From contig NZ_FOJJ01000012.1 of NCBI RefSeq assembly GCF_900111775.1, forward strand, positions 363,162 to 427,161: 64,000 nt of DNA. The letters are read 5' to 3'. A program made the position numbers and the translations under genes. The notes under the pieces were generated by a model that saw only the letters and a list, made by a program, of their open reading frames with translations, was not told the DNA's origin and did not search any database. The DNA comes from Desulfuromonas acetexigens. Its GTDB lineage: Bacteria > Desulfobacterota > Desulfuromonadia > Desulfuromonadales > Trichloromonadaceae. How positions within the stretch are numbered: the stretch's first letter is position 1; every line of letters starts with the position of its first letter. Below, piece after piece: positions 53,121 to 61,550 of this stretch.

Positions 53121-53584
53121 GATGTTTTTTCACGTAAAGACACGAAAGGCGCGAAGGGAAGCCCTCTCTTTGCGTCTTTCGTGTTTGCCTTTGGCGGGTT
53201 GTCAAGAGATCAGGATGCGTTTCCGGCCCAGGGGAGTTGTTCAGCTCCTGATGGCAATTGGTCTTGGGCAAATCCCGCCAGGCGGAATCCTTTTTTCAAT
53301 ATTTTCAGGTTTTTACGTGGTTATGGCGAAATAGTGCGAGAGCTGAAGACAGTTTTCATGAAAGCACGCTGTGGTAAAAGCAACACAGGGGTGTTGCAAA
53401 AAAACTTGCCTTGTGTGGCTTTTGCGGTTAAAGTAGCCCTTATTTCCCGTTCGGCGCATTTAGCGCCGTTGAAACTGACAGGCCGCGATGCCGTGCCACC
53501 AGGCCGGCCAGCTTCCTTCCCGCCCGTGATTCGGGCCGCTTGGAAGTGCACCCGTAGGATTTCTGTAAAAATTTTTAGGATGAC
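53121..53584 (+). other. Intergenic region with inverted repeat and structured leader
   Basis: No convincing gene; the open frames here have no recognisable protein character. At about 53131-53190 lies an inverted repeat with CACGAAAGG periods, related in style to the CACGGAA elements. From about 53370 to 53580 the + strand could fold strongly. GGTAAAAGCAACACAG (53373) pairs with TTGTGTGGCTTTTGC (53411), with an alternative inner hairpin GCAACA/TGTTGC. A second hairpin, GGCGC-ATTTA-GCGCC, is at 53453-53467. A GC-rich segment GGCCGCGATGCCGTGCC then leads up to the LysM gene. It may be a regulatory leader, as c-di-AMP riboswitches precede similar genes, but I could not match a known consensus. 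Confidence 0.4.
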
Positions 53585-55003
53585 ATGATGTCTCGATTCT
53601 TGCCGATCCTGCTCGTACTGCTCTTGTTGTGCCCGTCCCCGCTCCTTGCCGCTTCGAAAACCTCCGGAACCAAATCAGCTCAAGCGACCTATAAGGTGCG
53701 TCAGGGGGACACGCTCTCCGGGATCGCTCAGAAATCCCGACTGACGGTGGCGGAGCTGAAACGCCTCAACAACCTCTCCAGCAACAAGCTCAAGCTCGGG
53801 CAGGTGTTGAAAGTTGCCAAATCCTCCGGATCAACCAAAAACACCAAACATACGGCGTCCGCCGGCAAGACGCAGACGACCACGGCCTCCGCGACCCACA
53901 AGGTGAAACAGGGGGACACGCTCTCCGGAATCGCCCAAAAAGCCAAGATCTCCGTGGCTGAACTCAAGCGGCTGAATAATCTTTCCAGCAATAACCTCAA
54001 GTTGGGCCAGGTTCTGGTCGTCTCCAAATCTTCCGGGTCGACCAAAAACACGAAGAAGTCCGCGGGGACCGGCAAGGCTTCGGTGGCGAATTCCACCACC
54101 CACAAGGTGAAGCAAGGGGACACCCTCTCCGAAATCGCCCGAAAAGCCAAGATCTCCGTGGCTGAACTCAAGCGACTGAACAACCTTTCCGGTAGCAATC
54201 TCAAGTTGGGTCAGGTTCTGGTCGTCTCCAAAAAGGGGGCGACTGCGACGGAAAAGACCGCCGCGGTCAAGATGCAAACCCTGACCCACAAGGTGAAAAA
54301 AGGGGACACCCTCTTCGAAATCGCCCAAAAAACCAAAATCTCCGTGGCCGAACTTCGGCGCCTCAATAAACTTTCCGGCGATCGGCTCAAACTCGGCCAG
54401 GTTCTGGTGGTTGGTTCCAAACCGGTGCCCGTGGAAAAAACGGTTGTGGCTAAGACCCCTTCGATGGAGAAGGGCGCCATCGTTCGAGAATTGACCCGCG
54501 ATATCCCTGTCGATGCCAATGCCTCCATCTTCGAGAAGACCGCCCTGAGCTTTCTCAATACCCCCTATCGCTTCGGCGGAAACGGCAAAAACGGCATCGA
54601 CTGTTCCGCCTTTGTACAAAAGGTCTTTAGAGAGTTTGACCTGAAACTTCCCCGCACCGCCCGGGAGCAATACACCCTGGGAACCCGGGTGCCCAAAGGA
54701 GATCTGCAGTTGGGTGATCTCATTTTTTTTCAGACCTATGCCAAATATCCCTCCCACGTCGGCATCTATCTGGGCGATGACAAGATGATTCATGCTTCGA
54801 GTCGCAACCGGGGGGTGGTGGTTTCGAGTATCAACTCCAATTATTTCCGCAAACGTTTTATCGGCGCCAAACGCCTCGGATTGTCGTTGAGTCCGGAAGG
54901 AATCGATCTTGACGAATTCTCCGGCCGAATGCAGGCGACCGTCGCCGATGAGGTCGAGGATGGAACCGAGGAAGGGGCGCAGATCGGCGCCGGGAATGGT
55001 TAA
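53585..55003 (+). CDS. LysM-repeat NlpC/P60 peptidoglycan hydrolase
   Basis: 472-residue exported cell-wall hydrolase. Signal peptide (ending LLAAS), four LysM domains (about 35-78, 102-147, 170-215 and 234-278, each with the GDTLxxIAxK start and LKLGQVL end), then an NlpC/P60 domain (about 320-440). The catalytic Cys is in NGIDCSAFVQKVF (about 340) and the His in YPSHVGIYLG (about 390). The LysM units are close copies of each other, so copy number may vary. It binds peptidoglycan and cuts peptide cross-links. It probably has a structured leader. Confidence 0.95.
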   Translation: MMSRFLPILLVLLLLCPSPLLAASKTSGTKSAQATYKVRQGDTLSGIAQKSRLTVAELKRLNNLSSNKLKLGQVLKVAKSSGSTKNTKHTASAGKTQTTTASATHKVKQGDTLSGIAQKAKISVAELKRLNNLSSNNLKLGQVLVVSKSSGSTKNTKKSAGTGKASVANSTTHKVKQGDTLSEIARKAKISVAELKRLNNLSGSNLKLGQVLVVSKKGATATEKTAAVKMQTLTHKVKKGDTLFEIAQKTKISVAELRRLNKLSGDRLKLGQVLVVGSKPVPVEKTVVAKTPSMEKGAIVRELTRDIPVDANASIFEKTALSFLNTPYRFGGNGKNGIDCSAFVQKVFREFDLKLPRTAREQYTLGTRVPKGDLQLGDLIFFQTYAKYPSHVGIYLGDDKMIHASSRNRGVVVSSINSNYFRKRFIGAKRLGLSLSPEGIDLDEFSGRMQATVADEVEDGTEEGAQIGAGNG

Positions 55004-55011
55004 ACAGGATT

Positions 55012-55044
55012 CTTTCAAGGCCAGGCATTGCCTGGCCTTGGTTA
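55012..55044 (+). terminator. Hairpin terminator after LysM/P60 gene
   Basis: CAAGGCCAGGCA and TGCCTGGCCTTGG form a near-perfect GC-rich hairpin starting 9 bases after the stop codon. The following T-run is weak (TTATTT), so termination may be partial and the next small gene may be reached by read-through. Confidence 0.6.
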
Positions 55045-55057
55045 TTTCGGGGGAATA

Positions 55058-55390
55058 ATGGAAATCGATCTCGATCTTCTCGACTATCTTTGCCACAAAG
55101 GCGTCCACCACATCGAGGCGGCGGTACGGGGGCATCAGCACCTGCCGCGCACCGTGGTCGGTGTCGGCACCTTTCTGCTTGATCAGGACGGCTATGTCGA
55201 CTTGCTCACCGCCAAGCAACAGGCCACTTTTGATAAATTCCTCCAACCCCTCCTCTTTGACGTCCCCTGCCTCGGGCCGACCGGCACCGGCGATTGCCGG
55301 GGAGACGGTCGCATCGAACCCGAACTGCTACTGAAAGGCTACCGCGACGACGAACTGCTCTGCGGACGTTGTCGGCAAGAGCTGGACTGA
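55058..55390 (+). CDS. Small conserved-looking hypothetical protein with Cys pairs
   Basis: 110-residue protein with no signal peptide and no domain I recognise. The C-terminal half carries four cysteines in two clusters, CLGPTGTGDC and LLCGRCRQ, which could bind a metal (inference). GGGGGAATA precedes the ATG at 55058. GC content and codon use match the neighbourhood, which supports a real gene. Confidence 0.7.
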   Translation: MEIDLDLLDYLCHKGVHHIEAAVRGHQHLPRTVVGVGTFLLDQDGYVDLLTAKQQATFDKFLQPLLFDVPCLGPTGTGDCRGDGRIEPELLLKGYRDDELLCGRCRQELD

Positions 55391-55456
55391 TTTCGCCTAC
55401 CCCTTTCTTTCGCCCTCCCCCCCTTTTTTTCACGAAACGGCTTTCTGTCGGAAAAA

Positions 55457-55625
55457 TTTACACGATGTCGGTTTTCCTTCCGGCGAAAATTTAATATCGA
55501 GCATGAGCCGTTTTTTTTGATTTTTGTGAATAAGTCATGTAATTCCGGACTATTGCCTTTCTTGCCTGGATCGGTGCAACGGCTTTTTACACGTTTCGCC
55601 GGCGAGCCGTCGGCCAGGTTTACAC
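55457..55625. promoter_or_regulatory. Three TTTACAC motifs, candidate enhancer sites
   Basis: TTTACAC occurs at 55457-55463, 55586-55592 and 55619-55625, the last two 33 bp apart. An ACGGCTTT motif accompanies the first two, and AACGGCT...AGCCGTT inverted pairs surround them. They lie 60-230 bases upstream of a -24/-12 promoter, where NtrC-type activators bind. They may be PrsR sites; this is inferred from position only. The rest of 55391-55684 is AT-rich with no gene visible. Confidence 0.4.
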
Positions 55626-55684
55626 TCTAAAAGACAAAAAAATGAGCAGATATGTAAAATTCAATAAAATCAGCGTATTGCATC

Positions 55685-55700
55685 TGGCCTATTTTGTGCA
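55685..55700 (+). promoter_or_regulatory. Sigma-54 (-24/-12) promoter of the PEP-CTERM gene
   Basis: TGGCCTATTTTGTGCA has the essential GG and GC with correct spacing for sigma-54 holoenzyme (consensus TGGCAC-N5-TTGCA). It lies 52 bases upstream of the ATG of the PEP-CTERM protein. PrsR, encoded 4 kb upstream, has the GAFTGA loop needed to activate such promoters. Confidence 0.7.
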
Positions 55701-55751
55701 ATAAGGAATGAATAGAGACCAGATCCCCACAAATTGATAATGGAGGGTTCA

Positions 55752-56759
55752 ATGAAAAATGTCAGTAAGTTCCTGTTGGTTTGCTTGTTGTCTGTCGCCG
55801 CGCTCGGTATTCGCGGGCAGGCTCAGGCCCTCGTTCTCCCCGACCCGTTCACCACGTCTTACCGCTACGGCGACTTCAACTCCTACTCCCTGCCGATTCT
55901 CGCGAACATTTACGACATCATGTATGGTGTCGGAACCACCAATGCTGCGAACCCCTTCTACATCCAGTCGGCTCCGGGGTTGATCAAGGATTCCATCGTC
56001 GTGGCAACCAAGACCGCGATGGATAACGGGTCGGCCGGCATCGACGATGCCTACCAAACCCCCAACTCCAATGGTATCACCACCTTCAGTACCGGCACTT
56101 CGCCCGATCCGTCCCCGACCTTTACAGGGGATCAGGACACGACCTGGGATGCGCAATTGTCCGAGCTGACGGCATTCCTGAATGGCGACGATCTGATTTT
56201 CCTCTTCAACAACAACGAAACCGGGACGGGTGACGAACAGAATGTGTATGTATGGGCTCAGGTGATTCTGCGGGATAGTGATAATGCCGCCCCCGCACTG
56301 TATTACGATTTCACGAATGATCCCGCCGGCGGCCAGCCGGGTGGCGATCCCGCCGATTACACCAACACACTCGGTGCATGGACTCCCGATGCCGATGACT
56401 ATGTCCTCTCCGGTGGAGGGATCTGTGTGAATGCCCTGGGTGCCGTGGTGGACTGCGGTTCAGCCGATGCGGTTAAAACCATCAATCACAACCTGGGCGC
56501 CAACCAGGCCGCTTATGCCGTGACCTCTCTTGAAATCAATGACTTCCTTGCAGCTTGGACCTCGGACAGCCTTTATGACGTGATGTCCGTCGATTTTCGT
56601 CTTAACGGCATTAATAACGGCTACGAGCAGCTCTTCATCCAGGCCGGTACCATTGGCGGCGATACTCCTCCTCCCCCAATCCCCGAACCCAGCACCCTGC
56701 TGCTGCTGGGTAGTGGTCTGGTCGGCCTGGGCCTGCTCGGCTACCGGCGCAGAAAATAG
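55752..56759 (+). CDS. PEP-CTERM sorting domain protein
   Basis: 335-residue exported protein. Signal peptide (FLLVCLLSVAALGIRGQAQA), a long Asn/Asp/Thr-rich extracellular domain of unknown function, then the C-terminal PEP-CTERM signal: PEPSTLLLLGSGLVGLGLLG followed by YRRRK. Exosortase A should cut at the PEP motif and release or attach the protein to the EPS layer. GGAGG 6 bases before ATG 55752 fixes the start. It has its own sigma-54-type promoter and a strong terminator, so it is a single-gene unit. Confidence 0.95.
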   Translation: MKNVSKFLLVCLLSVAALGIRGQAQALVLPDPFTTSYRYGDFNSYSLPILANIYDIMYGVGTTNAANPFYIQSAPGLIKDSIVVATKTAMDNGSAGIDDAYQTPNSNGITTFSTGTSPDPSPTFTGDQDTTWDAQLSELTAFLNGDDLIFLFNNNETGTGDEQNVYVWAQVILRDSDNAAPALYYDFTNDPAGGQPGGDPADYTNTLGAWTPDADDYVLSGGGICVNALGAVVDCGSADAVKTINHNLGANQAAYAVTSLEINDFLAAWTSDSLYDVMSVDFRLNGINNGYEQLFIQAGTIGGDTPPPPIPEPSTLLLLGSGLVGLGLLGYRRRK

Positions 56760-56780
56760 TCTCTAAAGTTACTTAAGTAA

Positions 56781-56817
56781 AAAAGCCCCCCGCATTGATC
56801 GAGTGCGGGGGGCTTTT
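56781..56817. terminator. Strong bidirectional rho-independent terminator
   Basis: AAAAGCCCCCCGCA and TGCGGGGGGCTTTT form a perfect 14-bp stem around a 9-base loop, with A and T runs on both sides. It can end transcription from the PEP-CTERM gene (+) and from the SulP operon (-). Confidence 0.95.
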
Positions 56818-56829
56818 TGCGGTTGGGTC

Positions 56830-58533
56830 TTACCCGTTTGAAATCTTATCATCGTCCCGGCGGCGGTGATCCACAGATAATTCTCCCACCGCCTGGCGCA
56901 GGGTCACATAACCGATGCGCCGACCGTATCTCGCGGGCCAGCCGGCGCGTTCCGTCAGATCGCGCAGCGGACCTTTCATTTCGGCGAGGGCGAAGCTGAG
57001 ACCCCGTTCCAGAAAGCCGTCGCAGAGTCCTTCCAGTTTAGCCAACGCCACGGCATCCATGTCGTTGACCCCGGAGAGATCGAAGATGACCGCCCGTATT
57101 TCGGGACGGCGAGCGAGGGCGGCGCGCAGCCAGTCCTCGATGAAGGCCATGTTGGCGAAGTAGAGAGAAGCGTCGATGCGCACGATCAGCAGTTCGGGAT
57201 CGATCCGCGCCCGGGAATCGCGCTGAATGTTGCGGTAGATCCCTTCTTCCTCTAGCCAGCCAAGTTCGGCGATATGCGGATGGGCGCTGCGCCAGATGAA
57301 GACGAGCAGGGAAAAGATGACGCCGCAGATGATGCCGATTTCGACTCCGAAGGCCAAAGTGACCAGAAAGGTGAGCAGAAAAGTGTAGCCGTCGCTCTTC
57401 TTGACGCGGAAGAGAGAGCGGGCTTCGGCGAACTCCACCAGTCCAGCGACGGCGACCATAACGATGGCGGCGAGGATGGTTTTCGGCAAATCGTGAAACA
57501 GATGGGTGAACCGAAAGAGGATAATGCCGATGAGCAGCGCCGTGACTACCCCGGCCAGGGGGGTACGAGCGCCAGCCTGATGATTGACGGCGGTGCGGGA
57601 AAATCCGCCGGTGACGGGATAGCCGGAAAAACAGGCGGCAGCGAGGTTGGCGGCGCCGAGCCCGAGCAGTTCCCGGTTGGGGAGGATGTGGTATTTCTCC
57701 CGGTCGGCGATAAGTCCGGCGACGGCGTAGGATTCCAGGTAGCCGATGAAGGCGATGGTCAGCGCCGCCTGCAGCAGGGCCGTCAGCTGTTCAAGGTTGA
57801 ACGGGGGGAGGGCGAAGGGGGGCAGGCCTTGGGGGAGATCCCCGACCGTGCGAACGCCATGCTGGTCGAGACCCAGCCCGCTGGTGAGCAGGATGGCGAG
57901 GACAACGACCAGAAGCGGCGCGGGCAGGCGCGGGACAAACCGGCGCAGCAGCAACAACACGGCGATGGCGGCCACTCCCAGTAGGGCGGTCGGCGGATGG
58001 ATTTGACCCAGGTTGCGCAGCAGAGTCAGTCCCTGTTCCAGCGCCGATTCGCCGCCGCCGGTAATGCCGAGCAGACTGCCGGCCTGGCTGAGGCCGATGA
58101 GCAGGGCGGCTGCCGAGGTGAAGCCGCCGATTGCCGCCCGGGACAGAAAATTGACCAGAAAACCGGCCCTCAGCAGTCCGAGAGCCAGTTGCAGAAGCCC
58201 GGTTAAGAGCGCCAGTTGCAGGGCCGCCCCGAGATATTCTGGACTGCCTGGCGTCGCCAGCTTGCCGCAGGCAACATAAACCAGCAGCGAAACGATCGCC
58301 ACCGGCCCCACCGCCAGATGCCGGGAAGAGCCGATTAGGGCATAGGCCAAAAGCGGGACGGTGGCGGCGTAGAGGCCGACGATGGGGGGAAGGCCGGCGA
58401 GCAGGGCATAGGCCATCGCCTGGGGCGCCAGGACCACTGCCACCACCGCACCCGCCGCCAGGTCGCGGGAAAGATCGACCGGGCGGTAGGCGCGCAGCCA
58501 TTCAGGCCGATAGGAGGTGGTAGAAAAACGCAT
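56830..58533 (-). CDS. SulP family anion transporter with STAS domain
   Basis: 567-residue inner-membrane SulP/SLC26-type transporter (sulfate, bicarbonate or similar anion). About 10-14 membrane segments; signature APQAMAYALLAGLPPIVGLYA near residue 37 and GYPVTGGFSRTAVNHQAGA near 305. A C-terminal STAS domain (about 440-545) contains VIFDLSGVNDMDAVALAKLE. It is last in a minus-strand set with YeeE/YedE and a rhodanese-type enzyme, so a sulfur anion is a likely substrate. Confidence 0.93.
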   Translation of the reverse strand: MRFSTTSYRPEWLRAYRPVDLSRDLAAGAVVAVVLAPQAMAYALLAGLPPIVGLYAATVPLLAYALIGSSRHLAVGPVAIVSLLVYVACGKLATPGSPEYLGAALQLALLTGLLQLALGLLRAGFLVNFLSRAAIGGFTSAAALLIGLSQAGSLLGITGGGESALEQGLTLLRNLGQIHPPTALLGVAAIAVLLLLRRFVPRLPAPLLVVVLAILLTSGLGLDQHGVRTVGDLPQGLPPFALPPFNLEQLTALLQAALTIAFIGYLESYAVAGLIADREKYHILPNRELLGLGAANLAAACFSGYPVTGGFSRTAVNHQAGARTPLAGVVTALLIGIILFRFTHLFHDLPKTILAAIVMVAVAGLVEFAEARSLFRVKKSDGYTFLLTFLVTLAFGVEIGIICGVIFSLLVFIWRSAHPHIAELGWLEEEGIYRNIQRDSRARIDPELLIVRIDASLYFANMAFIEDWLRAALARRPEIRAVIFDLSGVNDMDAVALAKLEGLCDGFLERGLSFALAEMKGPLRDLTERAGWPARYGRRIGYVTLRQAVGELSVDHRRRDDDKISNG

Positions 58534-58551
58534 GAAGTTCGTGCCGGATCA

Positions 58552-59109
58552 TCAGAGTCCGGCCCATTCCAGCACGGCGAGCAGCAGGATGAGGACGACG
58601 GCCAGAGGAAGGATGACCCGCCAGTGATTCACCTTGAATAATTCGGGGAAGGTCAGCGGGCCGAAATCACCCTTGGGCAGCATCACCCGGGAAACCCAGG
58701 GGAAGGCGTGGGCATAGAGGCCGGCACCGATGAGAATCCCTGCCAGCCCGCCGATGAGGGCGTCGAGCTTGCCCTGGGCAACGGCGGCGGCGATGGTGCC
58801 GGGACAGTAGCCGAGCACGGCAAAGCCGACGCCGAAGATCAGCCCGCCGACCAGGGTCATCCCCAGGGAACCGGGTTTGGGGTGAAGCTGGGCCAGACCG
58901 AGATCCCGCAGCAGATGAACGCCGATCATGCCGGTGATCATGGCGGTGACCATGATCTTGATGACGGTGAAGTCCTGAAAGAGCAGTTGGCCGACGATCA
59001 CGTCGTATTCGGTGACATTGCCTTTCTGCAGCAGAAAGCCGAAGAGAAAGCCGATGCCCAGACCGGCGGCCAGTTGCAGGGGCTTGTTGCCGTGGATGGT
59101 TGTCAGCAT
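58552..59109 (-). CDS. YeeE/YedE family sulfur transporter, second half
   Basis: 185-residue membrane protein of the YeeE/YedE (TsuA-like thiosulfate/sulfur transport) family. Five hydrophobic segments; GYCPGTIAAAVAQGKLDALI contains the conserved Cys that passes the sulfur substrate. It pairs with the next gene (59113-59628), 3 bases apart; together they equal a full-length two-half transporter. Confidence 0.92.
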   Translation of the reverse strand: MLTTIHGNKPLQLAAGLGIGFLFGFLLQKGNVTEYDVIVGQLLFQDFTVIKIMVTAMITGMIGVHLLRDLGLAQLHPKPGSLGMTLVGGLIFGVGFAVLGYCPGTIAAAVAQGKLDALIGGLAGILIGAGLYAHAFPWVSRVMLPKGDFGPLTFPELFKVNHWRVILPLAVVLILLLAVLEWAGL

Positions 59110-59112
59110 CGC

Positions 59113-59628
59113 TTATCCCCCGTAGAGCAGAAAGGCGACGGCGGCGCCGCCGGCGAAGAAGGCGCAGACCGCCAGCCAGCCGCTCACCGCCAGTTGCAGG
59201 GTGCCGCTGATGCCGTGGCCGCTGGTGCAGCCTCCGGCCCAGCGGGCGCCGAAGCCAAGAAAGATGCCGCCGATCAGGGCGGTGAACAGGCGGATTACGG
59301 GATTCCCACCGAACTCGGCGGCCCAGCGGGAAGGCACCCACTCCAGGTGCAATTCTCCGGAAAGGGCGGCCGAGGTGAAAGAGCCGAGGACGATGCCCAA
59401 AACCAGCATCCATTCCCAGTCGATTTCCGGAACGAACTGACGATAGTACGGCATCTCCCGCACCTCGCGGCCCCGGTACATCTCTTCAAGCATGCCGCTG
59501 GTGCGGGCGAAGGCGGTGGAGCAGCCGATCGGCTTGTCGGAGAGGATGAAGGCCGCGCAGGAAACGAGGCCGATGCCGAGGCCGACCACATAGGGGGACC
59601 ATTCCGTCATGGATAAAAGTTCGAGCAT
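59113..59628 (-). CDS. YeeE/YedE family sulfur transporter, first half
   Basis: 171-residue membrane protein of the same family, with two conserved Cys loops: KPIGCSTAFARTSG and WAGGCTSGHGISGTLQ. The split-gene arrangement resembles PmpA/PmpB-type pairs. It lies 9 bases downstream of the metallo-beta-lactamase/rhodanese gene, suggesting coupled import and handling of sulfane sulfur. Confidence 0.92.
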   Translation of the reverse strand: MLELLSMTEWSPYVVGLGIGLVSCAAFILSDKPIGCSTAFARTSGMLEEMYRGREVREMPYYRQFVPEIDWEWMLVLGIVLGSFTSAALSGELHLEWVPSRWAAEFGGNPVIRLFTALIGGIFLGFGARWAGGCTSGHGISGTLQLAVSGWLAVCAFFAGGAAVAFLLYGG

Positions 59629-59637
59629 GGCATCCCC

Positions 59638-61056
59638 CTATTTGCCGAGAAAGCGCGGCCCATGCGGGACGACGCAGAGCGGACATTCCGGAGCGAAACC
59701 GGCGGCGTTGAAACCGGTCATGCCCCCCGCCACGTTCCAGACCCGGTTGAACCCCTGGCGTTTGAGCAGGCTGGCGGCGAGGCTGGAGCGGTGGCCGGTG
59801 CTGCACACCACGGCAATGTCACGGTTCGGGTCGAGCTCCTGGTGCCGGGTACGCAACTCCGGCGCCGGGATGTGCAGCGCTCCCTCGACGTGGACCGCGC
59901 CGAATTCCCCCGCCGAACGGACATCCACCAGAATCAGTCCGTCGCCGGAAGTGATGCGCTGGTTCAGTTCCGGCGCCGAAAGCAGGGGCACATGGTCTGA
60001 GGCGAAGCCGGCCTTGGCCCATTCGAACATGCCGCCTTCGAGATAGCCGACGACCTGGTCGACACCGACCCGGCGCAGCAACACCGCCGCCTCGGCGGCT
60101 TCGGCTCCGTCGTTCGTAATCAGCAGAATCTTTCTGTCGGGGGGGAGCACCCAACCGGCGAAGGTCGAGAAGTTTCCGCCCATGTCGATGTGGTAGGCGC
60201 CTGGCACATGCTGGCCACTGAAGGCGGTATAGCCACGGATATCGAGCGCCAGCATATTCGCCTCATCCATCTTCTCGCGGAAGCGTTTGGGGGGGAGCGG
60301 CTCGGGGGTGGGCAGGGTGCGGACCAGGGCCGGGCCCTGACGGTTGATGTCGCTGCAGCGGGAAAAATGGTCGGGCGCTTCGGGCATGTCGGTGGTCAGT
60401 GAAGCGATAAATTTCTCGCGGTCGGCGATTGTCAGAGCGTTGTTGTAGAGCTTTTCGTAGCCGACGGTGCTGGTGCGTTTGGCGCCCATCGCCCGGCCGC
60501 AGAGAGAACCGGCGCCGTGGGCGGGATAGACCTCACAGAAGGGGGGCAGGGCCAGCAGCTTCTCGTGCAGGGAGCCGTAGAGTTTTCCCGCCAGCTCCAG
60601 GGCGATGCCGGGGAAGAGGTCGGGGCGGCCGACGTCGCCGACGAAGAGGGTGTCGCCGCAGAAGATCGAGACGGCTTCCGCTCCCCGGGCGCGGTCGCGC
60701 ACCACGTAGGTGATGTGTTCGGGTGTGTGCCCTGGGGTTTCCAGCACGCTGATTTCCAGATCCTCGATGCGGAAGCTGTCCCCTTCGGCCACCGCCTGGT
60801 GGGGGAAGGCGCAGTTGGCCGATTTGGGCATGACGATCACGGCGCCCGTCGCCTCGGCCAGATCGAGATGCCCCGAGACGAAGTCGGCGTGCAGGTGGGT
60901 TTGCAGGATGTGGGTGATTTTCATGCCCATGGAAGCGGCCGCCTCCAGGTAGATGCCGACGTCGCGGCGGGGATCGATGATGGCGCAGGTCGCGGCACCG
61001 CCGAGCAGATAGGAACTGTGGGCCAGTCCGGGAACGAAGAATTGCTGGACGAACAC
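59638..61056 (-). CDS. Metallo-beta-lactamase / rhodanese fusion (persulfide dioxygenase-like)
   Basis: 472-residue protein: an N-terminal MBL domain (THLHADFVSGH, the HxHxD metal site; DPRRDVGIYLEAA) like ETHE1/persulfide dioxygenases, then two rhodanese domains. The second has an active Cys (VVCSTGHRSSLAAS); the first has no Cys at that position (LLITNDGAEAAEA) and is probably structural. The GTG start at 61056 has AAGGAGG 7 bases upstream and gives the canonical FVQQFFVPGLAHSSYLLGG. First gene of the sulfur operon. Confidence 0.92.
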   Translation of the reverse strand: MFVQQFFVPGLAHSSYLLGGAATCAIIDPRRDVGIYLEAAASMGMKITHILQTHLHADFVSGHLDLAEATGAVIVMPKSANCAFPHQAVAEGDSFRIEDLEISVLETPGHTPEHITYVVRDRARGAEAVSIFCGDTLFVGDVGRPDLFPGIALELAGKLYGSLHEKLLALPPFCEVYPAHGAGSLCGRAMGAKRTSTVGYEKLYNNALTIADREKFIASLTTDMPEAPDHFSRCSDINRQGPALVRTLPTPEPLPPKRFREKMDEANMLALDIRGYTAFSGQHVPGAYHIDMGGNFSTFAGWVLPPDRKILLITNDGAEAAEAAVLLRRVGVDQVVGYLEGGMFEWAKAGFASDHVPLLSAPELNQRITSGDGLILVDVRSAGEFGAVHVEGALHIPAPELRTRHQELDPNRDIAVVCSTGHRSSLAASLLKRQGFNRVWNVAGGMTGFNAAGFAPECPLCVVPHGPRFLGK

Positions 61057-61278
61057 GATGAATCCTCCTTGTTCAGTTAGGGATGAAAATTCTCGAGGCG
61101 CCTGTAAGTATGCCATTAAATGCCCTTTTGGCAACGTCGTGGGGGAAAGGGCGGAGCCGGTTGGCGGATAAATCCTTGTCGGGCCAGACGATCCGGGGCA
61201 GGATGGGCACAATACCCGCAACTCGTCCGTGGGAACGGATGAAGTCGGGGACGGAATCAGACAAAACGAGGTGATTGT

Positions 61279-61536
61279 ATGTCAGGGGAAGGGCCGGATG
61301 AAGGGCAGGAGGCGGGGATCGAGATTCCCTTTGCGCGGATCGATCCCGAGACACTGCAGAGGATGATCGAGGAGTTCGTCACCCGCGACGGTGCGGATTG
61401 GGCCGAATCGGGCTGCGCCCTGGAGGACAAGGTGCGGCAGGTGCTGCGGCAGGTGCTGCGGCAGCTGCGCGACGGGCAGGTGAGGGTCGTGTATGACCAG
61501 AAGACCCAGACGGCGAACCTTGTCCCCTGTCGTTGA
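61279..61536 (+). CDS. YheU family protein
   Basis: 85-residue protein of the YheU family: IEIPFARIDPETLQRMIEEF, TRDGADWAE and KVRQVLRQVLRQLRDGQ then VVYDQKTQTANLVP. Function unknown; a few Gln/Leu/Arg units are repeated. GAGG 8 bases before the ATG. The following methyltransferase gene begins 14 bases later. Confidence 0.88.
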   Translation: MSGEGPDEGQEAGIEIPFARIDPETLQRMIEEFVTRDGADWAESGCALEDKVRQVLRQVLRQLRDGQVRVVYDQKTQTANLVPCR

Positions 61537-61550
61537 ATGGCGAGGAAGTG

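Noticed and set aside
53371..53584. Known c-di-GMP (GEMM) riboswitch upstream of the LysM gene
   Set aside because: The conserved core expected for GEMM was not found; kept only as an unassigned structured leader.
53181..53588. Open frame of 135 codons upstream of the LysM gene
   Set aside because: No protein-like composition or ribosome binding site; overlaps strong hairpins and the next start codon.
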